Source of the DNA: Armatimonadota bacterium
Lineage (GTDB): Bacteria > Armatimonadota > Fimbriimonadia > Fimbriimonadales > Fimbriimonadaceae
Direction: 5' to 3'
NCBI GenBank assembly: GCA_018268315.1
Contig: JAFDWU010000002.1
Coordinates: 409,115-473,114 of the forward strand
DNA length: 64,000 bases
Shown: positions 26,302 to 35,845 of the stretch, in pieces
Numbering within the stretch: the first letter of the stretch is position 1
How the letters are laid out: each line of letters opens with the position of its first letter
Program-made: the position numbers and the translations under genes
The notes under the pieces: model-generated
Seen by the model: the letters and a program-made list of their open reading frames with translations, nothing else
The model's database searches: none
Told to the model about the DNA's origin: nothing

Positions 26302-26505
26302 ATGAATCGAGCTTCCAACCTAATTTTAATGACCGCAATTGTAGCTTCCATCAGTACCCGTCAGGCCTATGGCTACCTTGATCCGGGCTCAGGAAGCTTC
26401 CTTCTTCAAATGGTCGTCGCCGGCGTGTTGGGCGGGCTTTATACGATGAAAGCCACGATCCGTAGCGTCACCAGCGGCCTCCTGCGAAAGTCTCGCGCTA
26501 AGTGA
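26302..26505 (+). CDS. Small YLDPGSG membrane protein
   Basis: 67 residues: signal or first helix (LILMTAIVASIS), then YLDPGSGSFLLQMVVAGVLGGLYTMK, a motif-plus-helix found in many small bacterial proteins (Y-DPG-G--L-Q---) that are typically encoded beside glycan, sulfatase or methyltransferase genes, and a basic tail. Function not established. Its TGA overlaps the GTG of the next gene (GTGA), so the pair is translationally coupled. The start has a weak upstream context in an AT-rich 98-bp leader. Confidence 0.75.
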   Translation: MNRASNLILMTAIVASISTRQAYGYLDPGSGSFLLQMVVAGVLGGLYTMKATIRSVTSGLLRKSRAK

Positions 26506-27893
26506 CAACTCAGACGCCTGAACGGTCAGGGCCACTGGCATCCTCATTCAGAGATCCGAGCGGATACCTGATTCATATTGATGGACGCCTTTGTCGGTTG
26601 GTAAAAGCCGTCTACGCCGCGCATTACGACCGCTTGATGGAGAGCGGTTTGTACGCCGAACTCTCGGACAGCGGTTTATTAGTCCGCCATGAAGAAATAG
26701 CCTTGCCCTCAGGGCTTGGCGAAGATGCTTACAAACTTCTAAGACCGGAGCTAGTTCCGTTCATCAGCTACCCCTATGAATGGTGCTTCAGTCAGTATCG
26801 CGACGCAGCCCTTCTGACCCTCGACATCGCTGAGAGAGCAATCGCGGCGGATATGGTGCTGAAGGACGCAAGCGCCTATAACGTGCAGTTCATAGGCAAC
26901 CGTCCTGTCTTCATTGACACCCTGTCGTTTGAGCAGTACGACGCGACCAAGCCCTGGATAGCCTACGGCCAGTTCTGTCGGCACTTCCTCGCTCCGCTAC
27001 TTTTGATGAGCCACGATGATGCGCGGCTAAACAAGTTGATGAGAAGTTTCATCGATGGAGTACCGCTTGATCTTGCTTCTAAGCTTCTTCCGGGTTCCAC
27101 TAGGTTTTCTCCAGGAATCCTCCTCCACATTCACCAGCATGCCGCCTCTGAATTGAAGCAGGTAAATGCGCGAGAGCCATCAAGCGCGCCTACGCGCGCC
27201 TTTGGCAAGAATGCGATGCTCGGCTTGCTTGACAGCTTGAAGGGTCTGATCAAGAAGCTTTCCCCTCCCGGAGGCAAGACCGAATGGGGCGATTATTACA
27301 GCGACACAAATTACACCGAAGCTGGCTTCGAAGCTAAGAAGCAGTTGGTGAAGGAATTTCTTGCCGAAGTTAAGCCAGGAGTCGCTTGGGATCTGGGCGC
27401 CAACACGGGAGTTATGAGCCAGATTGCAGTCGAGGCTGGTAACTACGTGGTTGCGTTCGATATCGACGCGAATGCGGTCGAGCGTAATTATGCTCGCCCG
27501 AAGCAATCCACCTTGATTCCACTGATCCAGGACTTTTCAAACCCATCTGCCTCAATCGGATGGGCTAACGCCGAACGCCCAGGGCTCATGCAGAGAGGGC
27601 CAGCCGACACGCTTCTTGCGCTTGCCGTAATCCACCACTTGGCGATTGGGAATAACGTACCCCTTCCCCAGATCGCCGATTGGTTCGCCGATCTTGGTAA
27701 GAACTTGATCATTGAGTTTGTGCCCAAGCACGACAGCCAGGTGAAACGCCTGCTCCTTCACCGCGAGGACATTTTCACGACTTACGACCAAGCGAACTTC
27801 GAGGAGGTGATGACAAAGCGATGGAAGATGATCCGAAAAGCGTCGATTTCAGAAACCGAAAGAACGCTCTATTTGTTCGAGCGAAAAAGCTAA
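26502..27893 (+). CDS. NoeA-like class I SAM-dependent methyltransferase
   Basis: 463 residues. The N-terminal half (FRDPSGYLIHIDGRLCRLV, EIALPSGLGEDAYKLLRPELVPFISYPYEWCFSQ, VLKDASAYNVQFIGNRPVFIDTLSFE in order) matches the long conserved region of NoeA-type proteins, first described in nodulation and later in polysaccharide loci. The C-terminal half is the Rossmann methyltransferase with motif I WDLGANTG and the acidic AFDID after strand 2. Probably methylates a surface glycan or its precursor. Start GTG 26502 overlaps the upstream stop. Confidence 0.85.
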   Translation: MTTQTPERSGPLASSFRDPSGYLIHIDGRLCRLVKAVYAAHYDRLMESGLYAELSDSGLLVRHEEIALPSGLGEDAYKLLRPELVPFISYPYEWCFSQYRDAALLTLDIAERAIAADMVLKDASAYNVQFIGNRPVFIDTLSFEQYDATKPWIAYGQFCRHFLAPLLLMSHDDARLNKLMRSFIDGVPLDLASKLLPGSTRFSPGILLHIHQHAASELKQVNAREPSSAPTRAFGKNAMLGLLDSLKGLIKKLSPPGGKTEWGDYYSDTNYTEAGFEAKKQLVKEFLAEVKPGVAWDLGANTGVMSQIAVEAGNYVVAFDIDANAVERNYARPKQSTLIPLIQDFSNPSASIGWANAERPGLMQRGPADTLLALAVIHHLAIGNNVPLPQIADWFADLGKNLIIEFVPKHDSQVKRLLLHREDIFTTYDQANFEEVMTKRWKMIRKASISETERTLYLFERKS

Positions 27894-29461
27894 GCGCAGC
27901 CCTCCCCATCTTCCCGGTCTTCTTTGCCGCGTATCCGATTCTCTCGATCTATTCGGCGAACGCAAACACGATCCTGATAAGCGAAGTCTATCGGCCCATG
28001 GCGGTAGCCGGCGTTTTACTATTGGCTGTCTGGTCCCTGCTGTGGGCGATCCTGCGCAATCCGCACCGAGCCGCCATTCTCACAACCATGGTGTTTCTCT
28101 CAATCTTCATGTATGGCATCGTCCTGGATGCACTAAGGAGGAACAACGTCATCCTCGCCATAGTCGGCATAGAGAACTACCCCTATATCTTTTGGACTCT
28201 GGCACTCGCAGTAACCGGGATGCTTTTCTGGAAAGCCGGCCCGGCGGTGACCAAGAAGATGACAGTTTTTGGCGGGCTTGTGCTTGTAGCAGCCGCAGTT
28301 CCGATTGCTCTGCGGCATGATGGACCTAAGTCAAGCAATACCGGCAGAGGAAATTCCCCATTCTTTCAGGCACCTAAGGTCGAAGCAAAAAACAAGCCAG
28401 ACGTGTACTTCATCGTCCTTGACGGGCATGGGCGAGAAGACAGCCTCAAGAAGTACATCCAGACCGACACCAGCAGCTTTACAGCCGATTTGCAGGCAAT
28501 GGGCTTCCGAGTTCTTCCCAAATCAAACTCAACTTACTGCCAAACGGAGCTCTCCATCAGCGCTGCTTTGAATGGCCTGCCCCTAGACCAACTGATACCG
28601 GCGTTCAATCCCCAATCGACGGATCGGTTTATCCTCCGTCAAATGATCGATCAAAGCGGTAGCGCGGCTTTTCTGAACAGGATGGGTTACTCGGTTGCGG
28701 CAATCGATTCCGGCTATTATGGGGTCAGTTTCAAGCATGCCGACGTCCGTAACACCAGAATAACAGGGCTCTCTAACTTCGAGACGCTGTTAGCCGGGCT
28801 TACCCCTTTTCACAATTTGTCACTCGTGCGCAACTCTGAGCGCAGGGCCTATATCCAGAATGCCCTCAGGAACCTCACGGACATTACGTCGCGATCCGGT
28901 CACCCATCATTCGTGATGTGCCACATCCTGTGCCCGCACCCAGACTTCGTTTTTTCGGCGTCCGGTGAGGACACGAAGCTGCGAGTTGCCGATGAGCTTG
29001 CTGATGGCAACACCTACTTTGCAGTTGGGGGAACACCTGAGAGCTACCGTGCCGGCTACTCGGGACAAGTTAAGTACATCGATGACCAGATTAGGAACGC
29101 CCTGCGGGCGATCATCAATGCGTCCCATGGGAACGTCGTGATCTTTCTTGTGGGAGACCACGGTTCAAAGCTATACATGGACAACGATGACATCCATAAC
29201 ACCGATCCCAGGGAGTGCTTCGCGAATCTATGCGCAATCTATGGTCCTGACGAACTAAAGAACGCTTATAAGGACGACAGCACGCTCGTCAACCTGCTCC
29301 CCATTGGCTTTAACACCTTGTTCGGAACCAGCTTTCCAACTTATCCCGACCGCAGCTACTACTCCACCTGGGAGCTACCCTATGTGTTCACCGACGTCAC
29401 CAACAAGCTCAACAGCACGGCGCCGGTGCCATCGGTTCCACCCGCGTATAAGCCCAAGTAA
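27821..29461 (+). CDS. Membrane sulfatase-fold (alkaline phosphatase superfamily) protein
   Basis: 546 residues. Four to five N-terminal membrane helices (to about 175) precede a periplasmic alkaline-phosphatase-superfamily domain: DVYFIVLDGHGREDSLKK with the metal Asp and acidic site, a substrate loop at NSTYCQTELSISAALNG where Thr or Cys could be the nucleophile, CHILCPHPDFVF, and the C-terminal metal site FLVGDHGS. Related proteins transfer phosphoethanolamine or phosphoglycerol, or hydrolyse sulfate or phosphate esters, on glycans. ATG 27821 overlaps the methyltransferase by 73 bases, so a shared operon is clear. Confidence 0.8.
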   Translation: MEDDPKSVDFRNRKNALFVRAKKLSAALPIFPVFFAAYPILSIYSANANTILISEVYRPMAVAGVLLLAVWSLLWAILRNPHRAAILTTMVFLSIFMYGIVLDALRRNNVILAIVGIENYPYIFWTLALAVTGMLFWKAGPAVTKKMTVFGGLVLVAAAVPIALRHDGPKSSNTGRGNSPFFQAPKVEAKNKPDVYFIVLDGHGREDSLKKYIQTDTSSFTADLQAMGFRVLPKSNSTYCQTELSISAALNGLPLDQLIPAFNPQSTDRFILRQMIDQSGSAAFLNRMGYSVAAIDSGYYGVSFKHADVRNTRITGLSNFETLLAGLTPFHNLSLVRNSERRAYIQNALRNLTDITSRSGHPSFVMCHILCPHPDFVFSASGEDTKLRVADELADGNTYFAVGGTPESYRAGYSGQVKYIDDQIRNALRAIINASHGNVVIFLVGDHGSKLYMDNDDIHNTDPRECFANLCAIYGPDELKNAYKDDSTLVNLLPIGFNTLFGTSFPTYPDRSYYSTWELPYVFTDVTNKLNSTAPVPSVPPAYKPK

Positions 29462-29464
29462 GCA

Positions 29465-30982
29465 TTAGCCGACGGAGCCTTCAAGGCTCACGCCAAGGAG
29501 CTTCTGAGCCTCGACGGCAAACTCCATTGGTAGCTCTCTGAAGACGTCCTTGCAGAAGCCGCTGACGATCATATTCACGGCGTCTTCCGTGGGAATCCCG
29601 CGCTGGCTGCAGTAGAAAATCTGGTCCTCGCCAATCTTGGACGTTGAGGCTTCGTGCTCAACCGTCGCGGTTGGGTTCTTCACTTCGATATACGGGAACG
29701 TGTGCGCGCCACAACGGTCGCCCATCAGCATCGAATCGCACTGGCTGTAATTGCGCGCGTTCTCCGCGCCTGCGTTGATCTTCACTAGCCCGCGGTACGT
29801 GTTCTGGCCGTGCCCGGCGCTAATACCCTTGGCCACAATCGTCGAGCGGGTGTTCTTGCCAATGTGGATCATCTTCGTGCCGGTATCTGCCTGCTGCCGG
29901 TTAGCGGTAAGTGCAACGCTGTAGAACTCCCCAATGGAGTCATCACCCTGCAAAATCACGCTCGGGTACTTCCAAGTGATCGAGGAGCCCGTTTCAACCT
30001 GAGTCCAGGTGATCTTCGACGCCTTGCCCTGGCACTTGCCACGCTTCGTAACGAAGTTGTAAATTCCGCCCTTGCCCTCTTTGTCGCCGGGGTACCAGTT
30101 CTGGACGGTGCTGTACTTAATGGTTGCGTTATCGCCCGCGGCAACAAGCTCAACCACTGCCGCGTGAAGCTGGTTCTCATCGCGCATCGGGGCGGTGCAG
30201 CCTTCGAGGTAGCTCACATAAGCGCCTTCCTCGGCGATGATGAGAGTTCGCTCGAACTGGCCGGTCTTCTCCGCATTGATTCGGAAATAGGTGCTGAGCT
30301 CCATCGGGCAGCGAACGCCCTTGGGGATGTAAACGAACGAGCCATCCGAGAAGACGGCGGAGTTCAAAGTCGCATAGTAGTTGTCGCTGTACGGCACCAC
30401 CGAGCCGAGATACTTCTGAACCAGCTCAGGGTGATCCTTCACTGCTTCTTGGATCGAACAGAAGATGACGCCGATCTCTTTCAGCTTCTCTTTGAAGGTG
30501 GTGACCACGCTCACGCTATCGAAGACAGCGTCAACCGCGACGCCGGAAAGCGGGATCTGACGGGCATCAGCTGCGGAGGGCGCGGCGCCCTTCACATTCA
30601 GCAGAACCTTCTGCTCGTCCACCGGAATACCGAGCTTTTCAAAGGTGCGAAGGATCTCTGGATCGGCCTCATCAAGGCTATTCAGAACCGGCTTCATGCG
30701 CGGCGCCGAGTAGTAGATGATGTCTTGCAGGTTCACCGGCGGGTACTTGACGTTCGGCCAGTGAGGCTCCGTCATTGTTTGAAGCTTTCGGTAAGCCTTC
30801 AGTCGCCATTCAAGCAGCCATTCCGGCTCATTCTTCTTCTTGGAAATCGTGCGGACGACGTCTTCGTTCAGTCCCGGTGCAAGCTGATCGGCGTCGACAT
30901 CGACAGACCATCCATGCTCGTACTCGCGGTTGGCAAATTGCTCTAATAACGCTGTGCTAGCGTCAAGTTCCTGTTCACTCAT
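29465..30982 (-). CDS. sufB: Fe-S cluster assembly scaffold SufB
   Basis: Cytosolic scaffold on which SufBCD builds iron-sulfur clusters. 505 residues with [16 protein letters not shown] near the N-terminus, YYSAPRMKP, the beta-helix core ([48 protein letters not shown]) and the C-terminal [24 protein letters not shown]. All are standard SufB. sufC, sufD and sufS are not adjacent: neighbours are the sulfatase-fold gene (convergent) and hutH (divergent). Confidence 0.96.
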   Translation of the reverse strand: MSEQELDASTALLEQFANREYEHGWSVDVDADQLAPGLNEDVVRTISKKKNEPEWLLEWRLKAYRKLQTMTEPHWPNVKYPPVNLQDIIYYSAPRMKPVLNSLDEADPEILRTFEKLGIPVDEQKVLLNVKGAAPSAADARQIPLSGVAVDAVFDSVSVVTTFKEKLKEIGVIFCSIQEAVKDHPELVQKYLGSVVPYSDNYYATLNSAVFSDGSFVYIPKGVRCPMELSTYFRINAEKTGQFERTLIIAEEGAYVSYLEGCTAPMRDENQLHAAVVELVAAGDNATIKYSTVQNWYPGDKEGKGGIYNFVTKRGKCQGKASKITWTQVETGSSITWKYPSVILQGDDSIGEFYSVALTANRQQADTGTKMIHIGKNTRSTIVAKGISAGHGQNTYRGLVKINAGAENARNYSQCDSMLMGDRCGAHTFPYIEVKNPTATVEHEASTSKIGEDQIFYCSQRGIPTEDAVNMIVSGFCKDVFRELPMEFAVEAQKLLGVSLEGSVG

Positions 30983-31093
30983 GTTGTTTTAGCGTCAACG
31001 TCCACCAGGCAGCACCTGCATCACGCGCGCTCTTTCTATTCTATACGAAACCGTGCAGATAAAACTGATGCCGGGGAGAGTAAATTCAACGCT

Positions 31094-32587
31094 ATGCTCT
31101 CGCTCTCTGGCCAATCGCTGACCCTTGAAGAACTCGAAGAGGTTGCCTATCGAGGGCGAGTCGTCTCGCTCGATTCCGCTGCACGCAAGGAAATGGAACG
31201 AAGCCTTGCCGTGGTTCGCGACATTGTTGAGAGCAACAACCGGATTTATGGCGTAAACACAGGGTTTGGTCGCCTATCCGACGTCAGCGTGGGCCATGAC
31301 GAGTTGAAGGCGCTACAGCTTAACTTGGTCCGTTCACACGCCTGTGGAGTTGGGCAGCCCCTCAGCGAGCCAGAGACCCGCGCGATGCTGTTGCTGCGAG
31401 CGAACGTGCTTGCCAAGGGCCTGACGGGCGCAAGGCCGGTTGTCGCGGAGACCCTGCTGCTGATGCTGAATCGCGGTGTGCTTCCGGTGGTGCCGGAAAA
31501 AGGCTCGGTAGGCGCTAGCGGAGACCTCGCCCCCCTCGCCCATCTTGCCCTCACCGCCCTCGGCGAAGGCGAAGCCTTCTACAAGGGCGTCCGCATGCCT
31601 TCCGCCGAGGCGATGAAGCTGGCCGGCATTGAGACGATTCACTTGGAGGCCAAAGAAGGGCTGGCGATGCTGAACGGCACGCAGGCAATTCTTGCCTTGG
31701 GCGGCTTAGCTCTCGCGCGGGGCCTTCGCGCGGTCCGTTCTGCCACGACGGCGGGCGCGATGTCCCTGGAAGCTCTCATGGGCACTCCTGCCGCATTCGA
31801 CGAAAGGCTGCACCTGGCTCGCCCCCACCCCGGCCAAATCGCCGTAGCAGCACACCTGCGCTCCCTGCTCGCCGATAGCGAGATTCGAGAATCGCATCGA
31901 GAGAACGACCCGCGTGTGCAAGATGCCTATTCCTTGCGCTGCATGCCCCAGGTTCATGGCGCAGTCCTCGACACACTTAGCCATGCCAAGCGAGTGGTTG
32001 AGATCGAAATGGGCTCGGCAACCGATAACCCCATCGTCTTCCCTGAAACCGGCGAGGTCATCAGCGGCGGCAACTTCCACGGCGCGCCGGTCGCCCAAGT
32101 AATGGATTTCGCCGCCATCGCGCTCACCGATCTTGGCGCGATCAGCGAGCGCCGTATCGACCGCCTGGTGAACCCAGATGCCAACGAAGGCATGCCCGCC
32201 TTCCTCTCGCCTAGCGCGGGGGTCAGCAGCGGATTCATGATCGCCCAGGTCACCGCGGCGGCGCTGCTGGCCGAGTGTCGGGTGCTTTCCCATCCTTCTT
32301 CGGTGGACAGCGTCCCCACATCCGGCGGCAAAGAGGACCATGTCTCAATGGGAACTACCGGCGCAGCAAAGCTGCGAACAGTTGTCGAAAACGTGGAAAC
32401 GATCATCGGCATCGAGTTCATGTGCGCTGCTCAGGGACTGGAGTTCCGCAAGCCGTTGCGTCCGGGCAAAGCGGTTGAGAGCGTGTACCAAGATATCCGC
32501 AAGCGAGTGGCGCCCCTCCAGGAAGACCGCATCCTCTCGGGCGACATCGCCGCCCTCGCCGAGTTCGTGCGAGACCTACGGGTTTAA
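31094..32587 (+). CDS. hutH: Histidine ammonia-lyase
   Basis: First step of histidine degradation: L-histidine to urocanate and ammonia. The 497-residue chain carries the MIO-forming Ala-Ser-Gly inside GSVGASGDLAPLAHL (about 141-143), NGTQAILA, VQDAYSLRCMPQVHG and the final MGTTGAAKL region. It opens a cluster hutH-channel-hutU-hutG-hutI on one strand. TAAATT (31081-31086) ends 7 bases before the ATG without a Shine-Dalgarno sequence, so the operon mRNA may begin at the start codon. No hut regulator (HutC/HutP) is nearby. Confidence 0.96.
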   Translation: MLSLSGQSLTLEELEEVAYRGRVVSLDSAARKEMERSLAVVRDIVESNNRIYGVNTGFGRLSDVSVGHDELKALQLNLVRSHACGVGQPLSEPETRAMLLLRANVLAKGLTGARPVVAETLLLMLNRGVLPVVPEKGSVGASGDLAPLAHLALTALGEGEAFYKGVRMPSAEAMKLAGIETIHLEAKEGLAMLNGTQAILALGGLALARGLRAVRSATTAGAMSLEALMGTPAAFDERLHLARPHPGQIAVAAHLRSLLADSEIRESHRENDPRVQDAYSLRCMPQVHGAVLDTLSHAKRVVEIEMGSATDNPIVFPETGEVISGGNFHGAPVAQVMDFAAIALTDLGAISERRIDRLVNPDANEGMPAFLSPSAGVSSGFMIAQVTAAALLAECRVLSHPSSVDSVPTSGGKEDHVSMGTTGAAKLRTVVENVETIIGIEFMCAAQGLEFRKPLRPGKAVESVYQDIRKRVAPLQEDRILSGDIAALAEFVRDLRV

Positions 32588-32623
32588 CTCGAAGCGGCTC
32601 AAACGACTTTTGCTACGTCCTTG

Positions 32624-32639
32624 CTGTAACTGGTTACAG
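32624..32639. promoter_or_regulatory. Palindrome before the aquaporin gene
   Basis: CTGTAAC (32624-32630), two bases, GTTACAG (32633-32639): a perfect 7-base inverted repeat ending 1 base before the ATG at 32641. It lies in the 53-bp gap between hutH and the channel gene. It could be an operator, a stem that covers the start codon in the mRNA, or both. No Shine-Dalgarno sequence is visible. Confidence 0.5.
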
Positions 32640-32640
32640 C

Positions 32641-33267
32641 ATGAAACTGCTCTGCGAATTTGTCGGAACGTTCCTCTTTTTACTTGTCATCTCGATCACG
32701 CCCGATGGTCCGACCAAAGCGATGGTCATCGGCACGATCTTGATGGTGATGGTCTTCATGGGGGGCGCCTTCTCCGGCGCTCACTATAATCCGGCCGTCA
32801 CCTTGGGCGTCGCGCTTCGCAAGAAGATGCCCGCGGGCGATGTGATTCCCTACATGCTGGTTCAATTTGCCGCCGGCGTTTCCGCTTTCCTTGTCGGCTG
32901 GTGGCTTACCAACAAGACTCCGGGCATCGCCCCCGCTCTCGACGCAACCATTCCCCAAGCACTGATAACGGAGATGATCTTCACCTTCGGCCTTGTTATG
33001 ACGGTGCTTTGCGTAACCTCCCCCCAGAACAAGGGGAACAGCTACTTTGGCCTTGCCATCGGCTTTTTCATCTTCGCGGCGGCTTCCGCCGGAGGGCCGA
33101 TTTCCGGCGGCGCTTTCAACCCCGCGGTTGGGCTTTCCGCCACGCTTGTTAAAGCATTAGTAGGTGGAGGCAACTGGAGCCACCTCTGGCTCTACATCGC
33201 CGGGCCCTTCGTCGGCGCGATCCTTGCCGCACTGGTGTACGGCGAGATCAACCGCGAAGACCGCTAG
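32641..33267 (+). CDS. MIP/aquaporin-family channel
   Basis: A short (208-residue) six-helix channel with two NPA half-helices: SGAHYNPAVTLG (about residue 47) and SGGAFNPAVGLS (about 158), preceded by KLLCEFVGTFLFLLVI, the usual first helix. Such proteins pass water, glycerol, urea, ammonia or similar small solutes. Its place inside the hut cluster suggests passage of a product such as ammonia or formamide, but this is inference. The residue normally Arg after the second NPAV is Gly-Leu-Ser here, a change in the selectivity filter worth noting (usual wording NPARS/NPARD). Confidence 0.88.
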   Translation: MKLLCEFVGTFLFLLVISITPDGPTKAMVIGTILMVMVFMGGAFSGAHYNPAVTLGVALRKKMPAGDVIPYMLVQFAAGVSAFLVGWWLTNKTPGIAPALDATIPQALITEMIFTFGLVMTVLCVTSPQNKGNSYFGLAIGFFIFAAASAGGPISGGAFNPAVGLSATLVKALVGGGNWSHLWLYIAGPFVGAILAALVYGEINREDR

Positions 33268-33301
33268 GTTCGGTCACAGCAAGTTCGGATAACATGAAGG
33301 C

Positions 33302-34960
33302 ATGTCGCTAACGACGCCTACCCCCGCGCGCTCGGGGATGACGCTTTCTTGCAAAGGGTGGCACCAGGAAGCCGCTCTTCGAATGCTCCTTAACAACCTC
33401 CACCCGGATGTTGCCGAGCGGCCCGACGACCTCGTGGTGTACGGCGGCACCGGAAAAGCCGCCCGCAATAAGGAGTGCTTTGAGGCGATCGTCCGCACAC
33501 TTCAGGAGCTCGAGAACGATGAGACGCTCCTAATCCAGTCCGGGAAGCCGGTAGGCGTTTTGCGGACCCACGAGTACTCCCCGCGCGTGCTACTTTGCAA
33601 CTCGAATCTGGTTGGCAAGTGGTCGAACTGGGATGAGTTTCACCGGCTGGAGAAGCTTGGCCTGATGATGTACGGTCAGATGACGGCGGGCTCGTGGATT
33701 TATATTGGCAGCCAAGGCATCGTGCAGGGCACCTATGAGACTTTCGCCGCTGCCGCCGAGCGCCACTTCGGCGGATCGCTGAAAGGAAAGTTTGTTTTGT
33801 CAGGCGGAATGGGGGGCATGGGCGGCGCTCAGCCTCTTGCCGCCACCATGAACGGCGCGGTGTTTGTCGGCATTGACGTTGATCGCTCGCGAATTGAAAA
33901 GCGGCTGCACACGCGCTACTGCGATGTTCTCGCTGAGTCGCTTGACCATGCATTAGAACTGGTGGAGGAATGCAAAGCCCAGCAGAAGGCGCTTTCCATC
34001 GGCCTGGTGGGCAACTGCGCCGTGGTTCTGCCGGAGCTAGTTCGGCGCGGGGTTATTCCCGACGTCGTGACTGACCAAACCAGCGCCCACGACCCACTTA
34101 ACGGCTACGTGCCGAAGGGGCTCTCGATGGACGAAGCCGCCGCTCTGCGAAAGGACGACCCTGAGGGCTATGTGAAGCGCTCCATGGCCTCCATGGCCGA
34201 GCATGTAAGCGCGATGCTTGAGATGCAACGCCAGGGTGCGATCGCTTTCGACTACGGCAACAACATCCGCACGATGGCGCATGATGCGGGCGTCGCCAAC
34301 GCATTTGATATCCCCGGCTTCGTACCGGAATACATCCGGCCCCTGTTCTGCGAAGGAAAGGGTCCCTTCCGGTGGGCGGCGCTTTCCGGCGATCCGGAGG
34401 ACATCTTCCGGACCGACAAGCTGGCAGGAGAACTCTTCCCGAAAAACGAAGGCTTGCAGCGCTGGATCGCGCTTGCGAAAGAGCGCATCGCCTTCCAGGG
34501 CCTGCCTGCCCGCATCTGCTGGCTCGGATACGGCGAACGCGCCGAGATGGGAATGGCCATCAATCGCCTGGTCGCCAAGGGCGAGATCAAAGCGCCCATC
34601 GTGATTGGCCGCGACCATCTCGATTGCGGCTCGGTGGCTTCGCCCTATCGCGAGACGGAAGGAATGAAGGACACCAGCGACGCGGTTGCCGATTGGCCCC
34701 TGCTGAACGCCCTTGTGAACACCGCCGCTGGCGCTTCGTGGGTCTCGATCCACAACGGCGGCGGGGTTGGCATCGGCTACAGCCAGCACGCGGGAATGGT
34801 GGTGGTCGCCGATGGCACGGCGGAAATGGACAAGCGATTGGAGCGTGTGCTGACCAGCGATCCCGGCATGGGAGTGCTGCGGCACGTGGACGCCGGATAC
34901 GAGATCGCAAACGATACCGCAGCAAAGAAGGGAGTGAAGATTCCCATGCGGGGCAAATAG
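33302..34960 (+). CDS. hutU: Urocanate hydratase
   Basis: Second step: urocanate plus water to 4-imidazolone-5-propanoate using tightly bound NAD+. 552 residues beginning near [25 protein letters not shown] in family order, [31 protein letters not shown], the NAD loop [30 protein letters not shown] and [16 protein letters not shown] with the catalytic-region Cys. Full length. TAACAT ends 6 bases before the ATG, hinting at an internal promoter, and the gene is followed without a gap by hutG. Confidence 0.97.
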   Translation: MSLTTPTPARSGMTLSCKGWHQEAALRMLLNNLHPDVAERPDDLVVYGGTGKAARNKECFEAIVRTLQELENDETLLIQSGKPVGVLRTHEYSPRVLLCNSNLVGKWSNWDEFHRLEKLGLMMYGQMTAGSWIYIGSQGIVQGTYETFAAAAERHFGGSLKGKFVLSGGMGGMGGAQPLAATMNGAVFVGIDVDRSRIEKRLHTRYCDVLAESLDHALELVEECKAQQKALSIGLVGNCAVVLPELVRRGVIPDVVTDQTSAHDPLNGYVPKGLSMDEAAALRKDDPEGYVKRSMASMAEHVSAMLEMQRQGAIAFDYGNNIRTMAHDAGVANAFDIPGFVPEYIRPLFCEGKGPFRWAALSGDPEDIFRTDKLAGELFPKNEGLQRWIALAKERIAFQGLPARICWLGYGERAEMGMAINRLVAKGEIKAPIVIGRDHLDCGSVASPYRETEGMKDTSDAVADWPLLNALVNTAAGASWVSIHNGGGVGIGYSQHAGMVVVADGTAEMDKRLERVLTSDPGMGVLRHVDAGYEIANDTAAKKGVKIPMRGK

Positions 34961-35845
34961 TTGCTCTTCAACGATCCGCATTGGCTTCGCGCCTCCGAGT
35001 GGCTGTCTCGGGCAAAGACAGGCGGCGTTGGAATCATGGGTGTGCCCCTGAACGCCTCGATTTCGCCAGGCAGGTGCGATCTGGCCCCCGGCGCCATTCG
35101 CGAAGCCCTTACCCGTTTCTCGCCTTACGATCCGGGCGCGGACCTCGATGTTTCAACTCTCGGCATCAAGGACTGGGGCGATCTGCATGTTTCAACCGCG
35201 AGAGAAAGTGTGGCGACCATTGCGGACGCTCTTGAACTGCCGCTGCAACAATCCGAGGCGATGGTGCTGCTAGGCGGCGACAACGCGATTACCCGCCCAG
35301 GGGTCCGGGCGCTTGGTCGGATTGACCGCGTTGGGCTGATCACGTTCGACGCCCATTTCGACCTGCGCGATCTCTCACTCGGCTACATCAACGGCAACCC
35401 CATTCGCGCTCTACTCGATGACGGCTTGCCGGGCAGCCAGATCGTGCAAATTGGAATTCAGGCGTTTGCCAATTCTGCGCCGTATGGCGCAGTCGCCCGC
35501 GAAGCGGGCATTGAATTCGTGACCGCGCCGCGAGTGCATGCTGAAGGCATCGGCCACCATGTTGAGCGGGCGCTGGTGAAGCTCTCGGAAGCGGTCGATG
35601 CGATCTACATCGACCTCGATATCGACGTGCTTGATCGGTCTTTCGCTCCTGCTTGCCCTGGTTCCCGACCCGGCGGCCTGATGCCCTGGCAGCTTAGAGA
35701 AGCAGTAAGGATTTGCGGGCGCCACCACAAGGTGCGGATGATGGATATCGTAGAAATCGACCCCCGGAATGATGTCGCCGACAGCACCGTTCTGAATGCG
35801 GCGGCATGCCTGCTTGAGTTCTGCGCCGGAGTTCGCGAACGGTGA
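34961..35845 (+). CDS. hutG: Formimidoylglutamase (ureohydrolase family)
   Basis: Hydrolyses N-formimidoyl-L-glutamate to glutamate and formamide with a binuclear Mn centre. 294 residues with family motifs [20 protein letters not shown] and [19 protein letters not shown]. The position usually His in GGDHS is Asn, which I believe is a known variant of the HutG branch rather than a defect. The start is TTG 34961, directly after the hutU stop; the end overlaps hutI by GTGA. Genomic context makes formimidoylglutamase more likely than arginase or agmatinase. Confidence 0.9.
   Translation: MLFNDPHWLRASEWLSRAKTGGVGIMGVPLNASISPGRCDLAPGAIREALTRFSPYDPGADLDVSTLGIKDWGDLHVSTARESVATIADALELPLQQSEAMVLLGGDNAITRPGVRALGRIDRVGLITFDAHFDLRDLSLGYINGNPIRALLDDGLPGSQIVQIGIQAFANSAPYGAVAREAGIEFVTAPRVHAEGIGHHVERALVKLSEAVDAIYIDLDIDVLDRSFAPACPGSRPGGLMPWQLREAVRICGRHHKVRMMDIVEIDPRNDVADSTVLNAAACLLEFCAGVRER

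Noticed and set aside
29810..30946. 378-codon open frame antisense to sufB
   Set aside because: Composition is that of a complementary-strand shadow, and sufB is complete and conserved over the same DNA.
34037..34981. 314-codon open frame antisense to hutU
   Set aside because: Lies wholly within the intact hutU coding sequence with no domain of its own.
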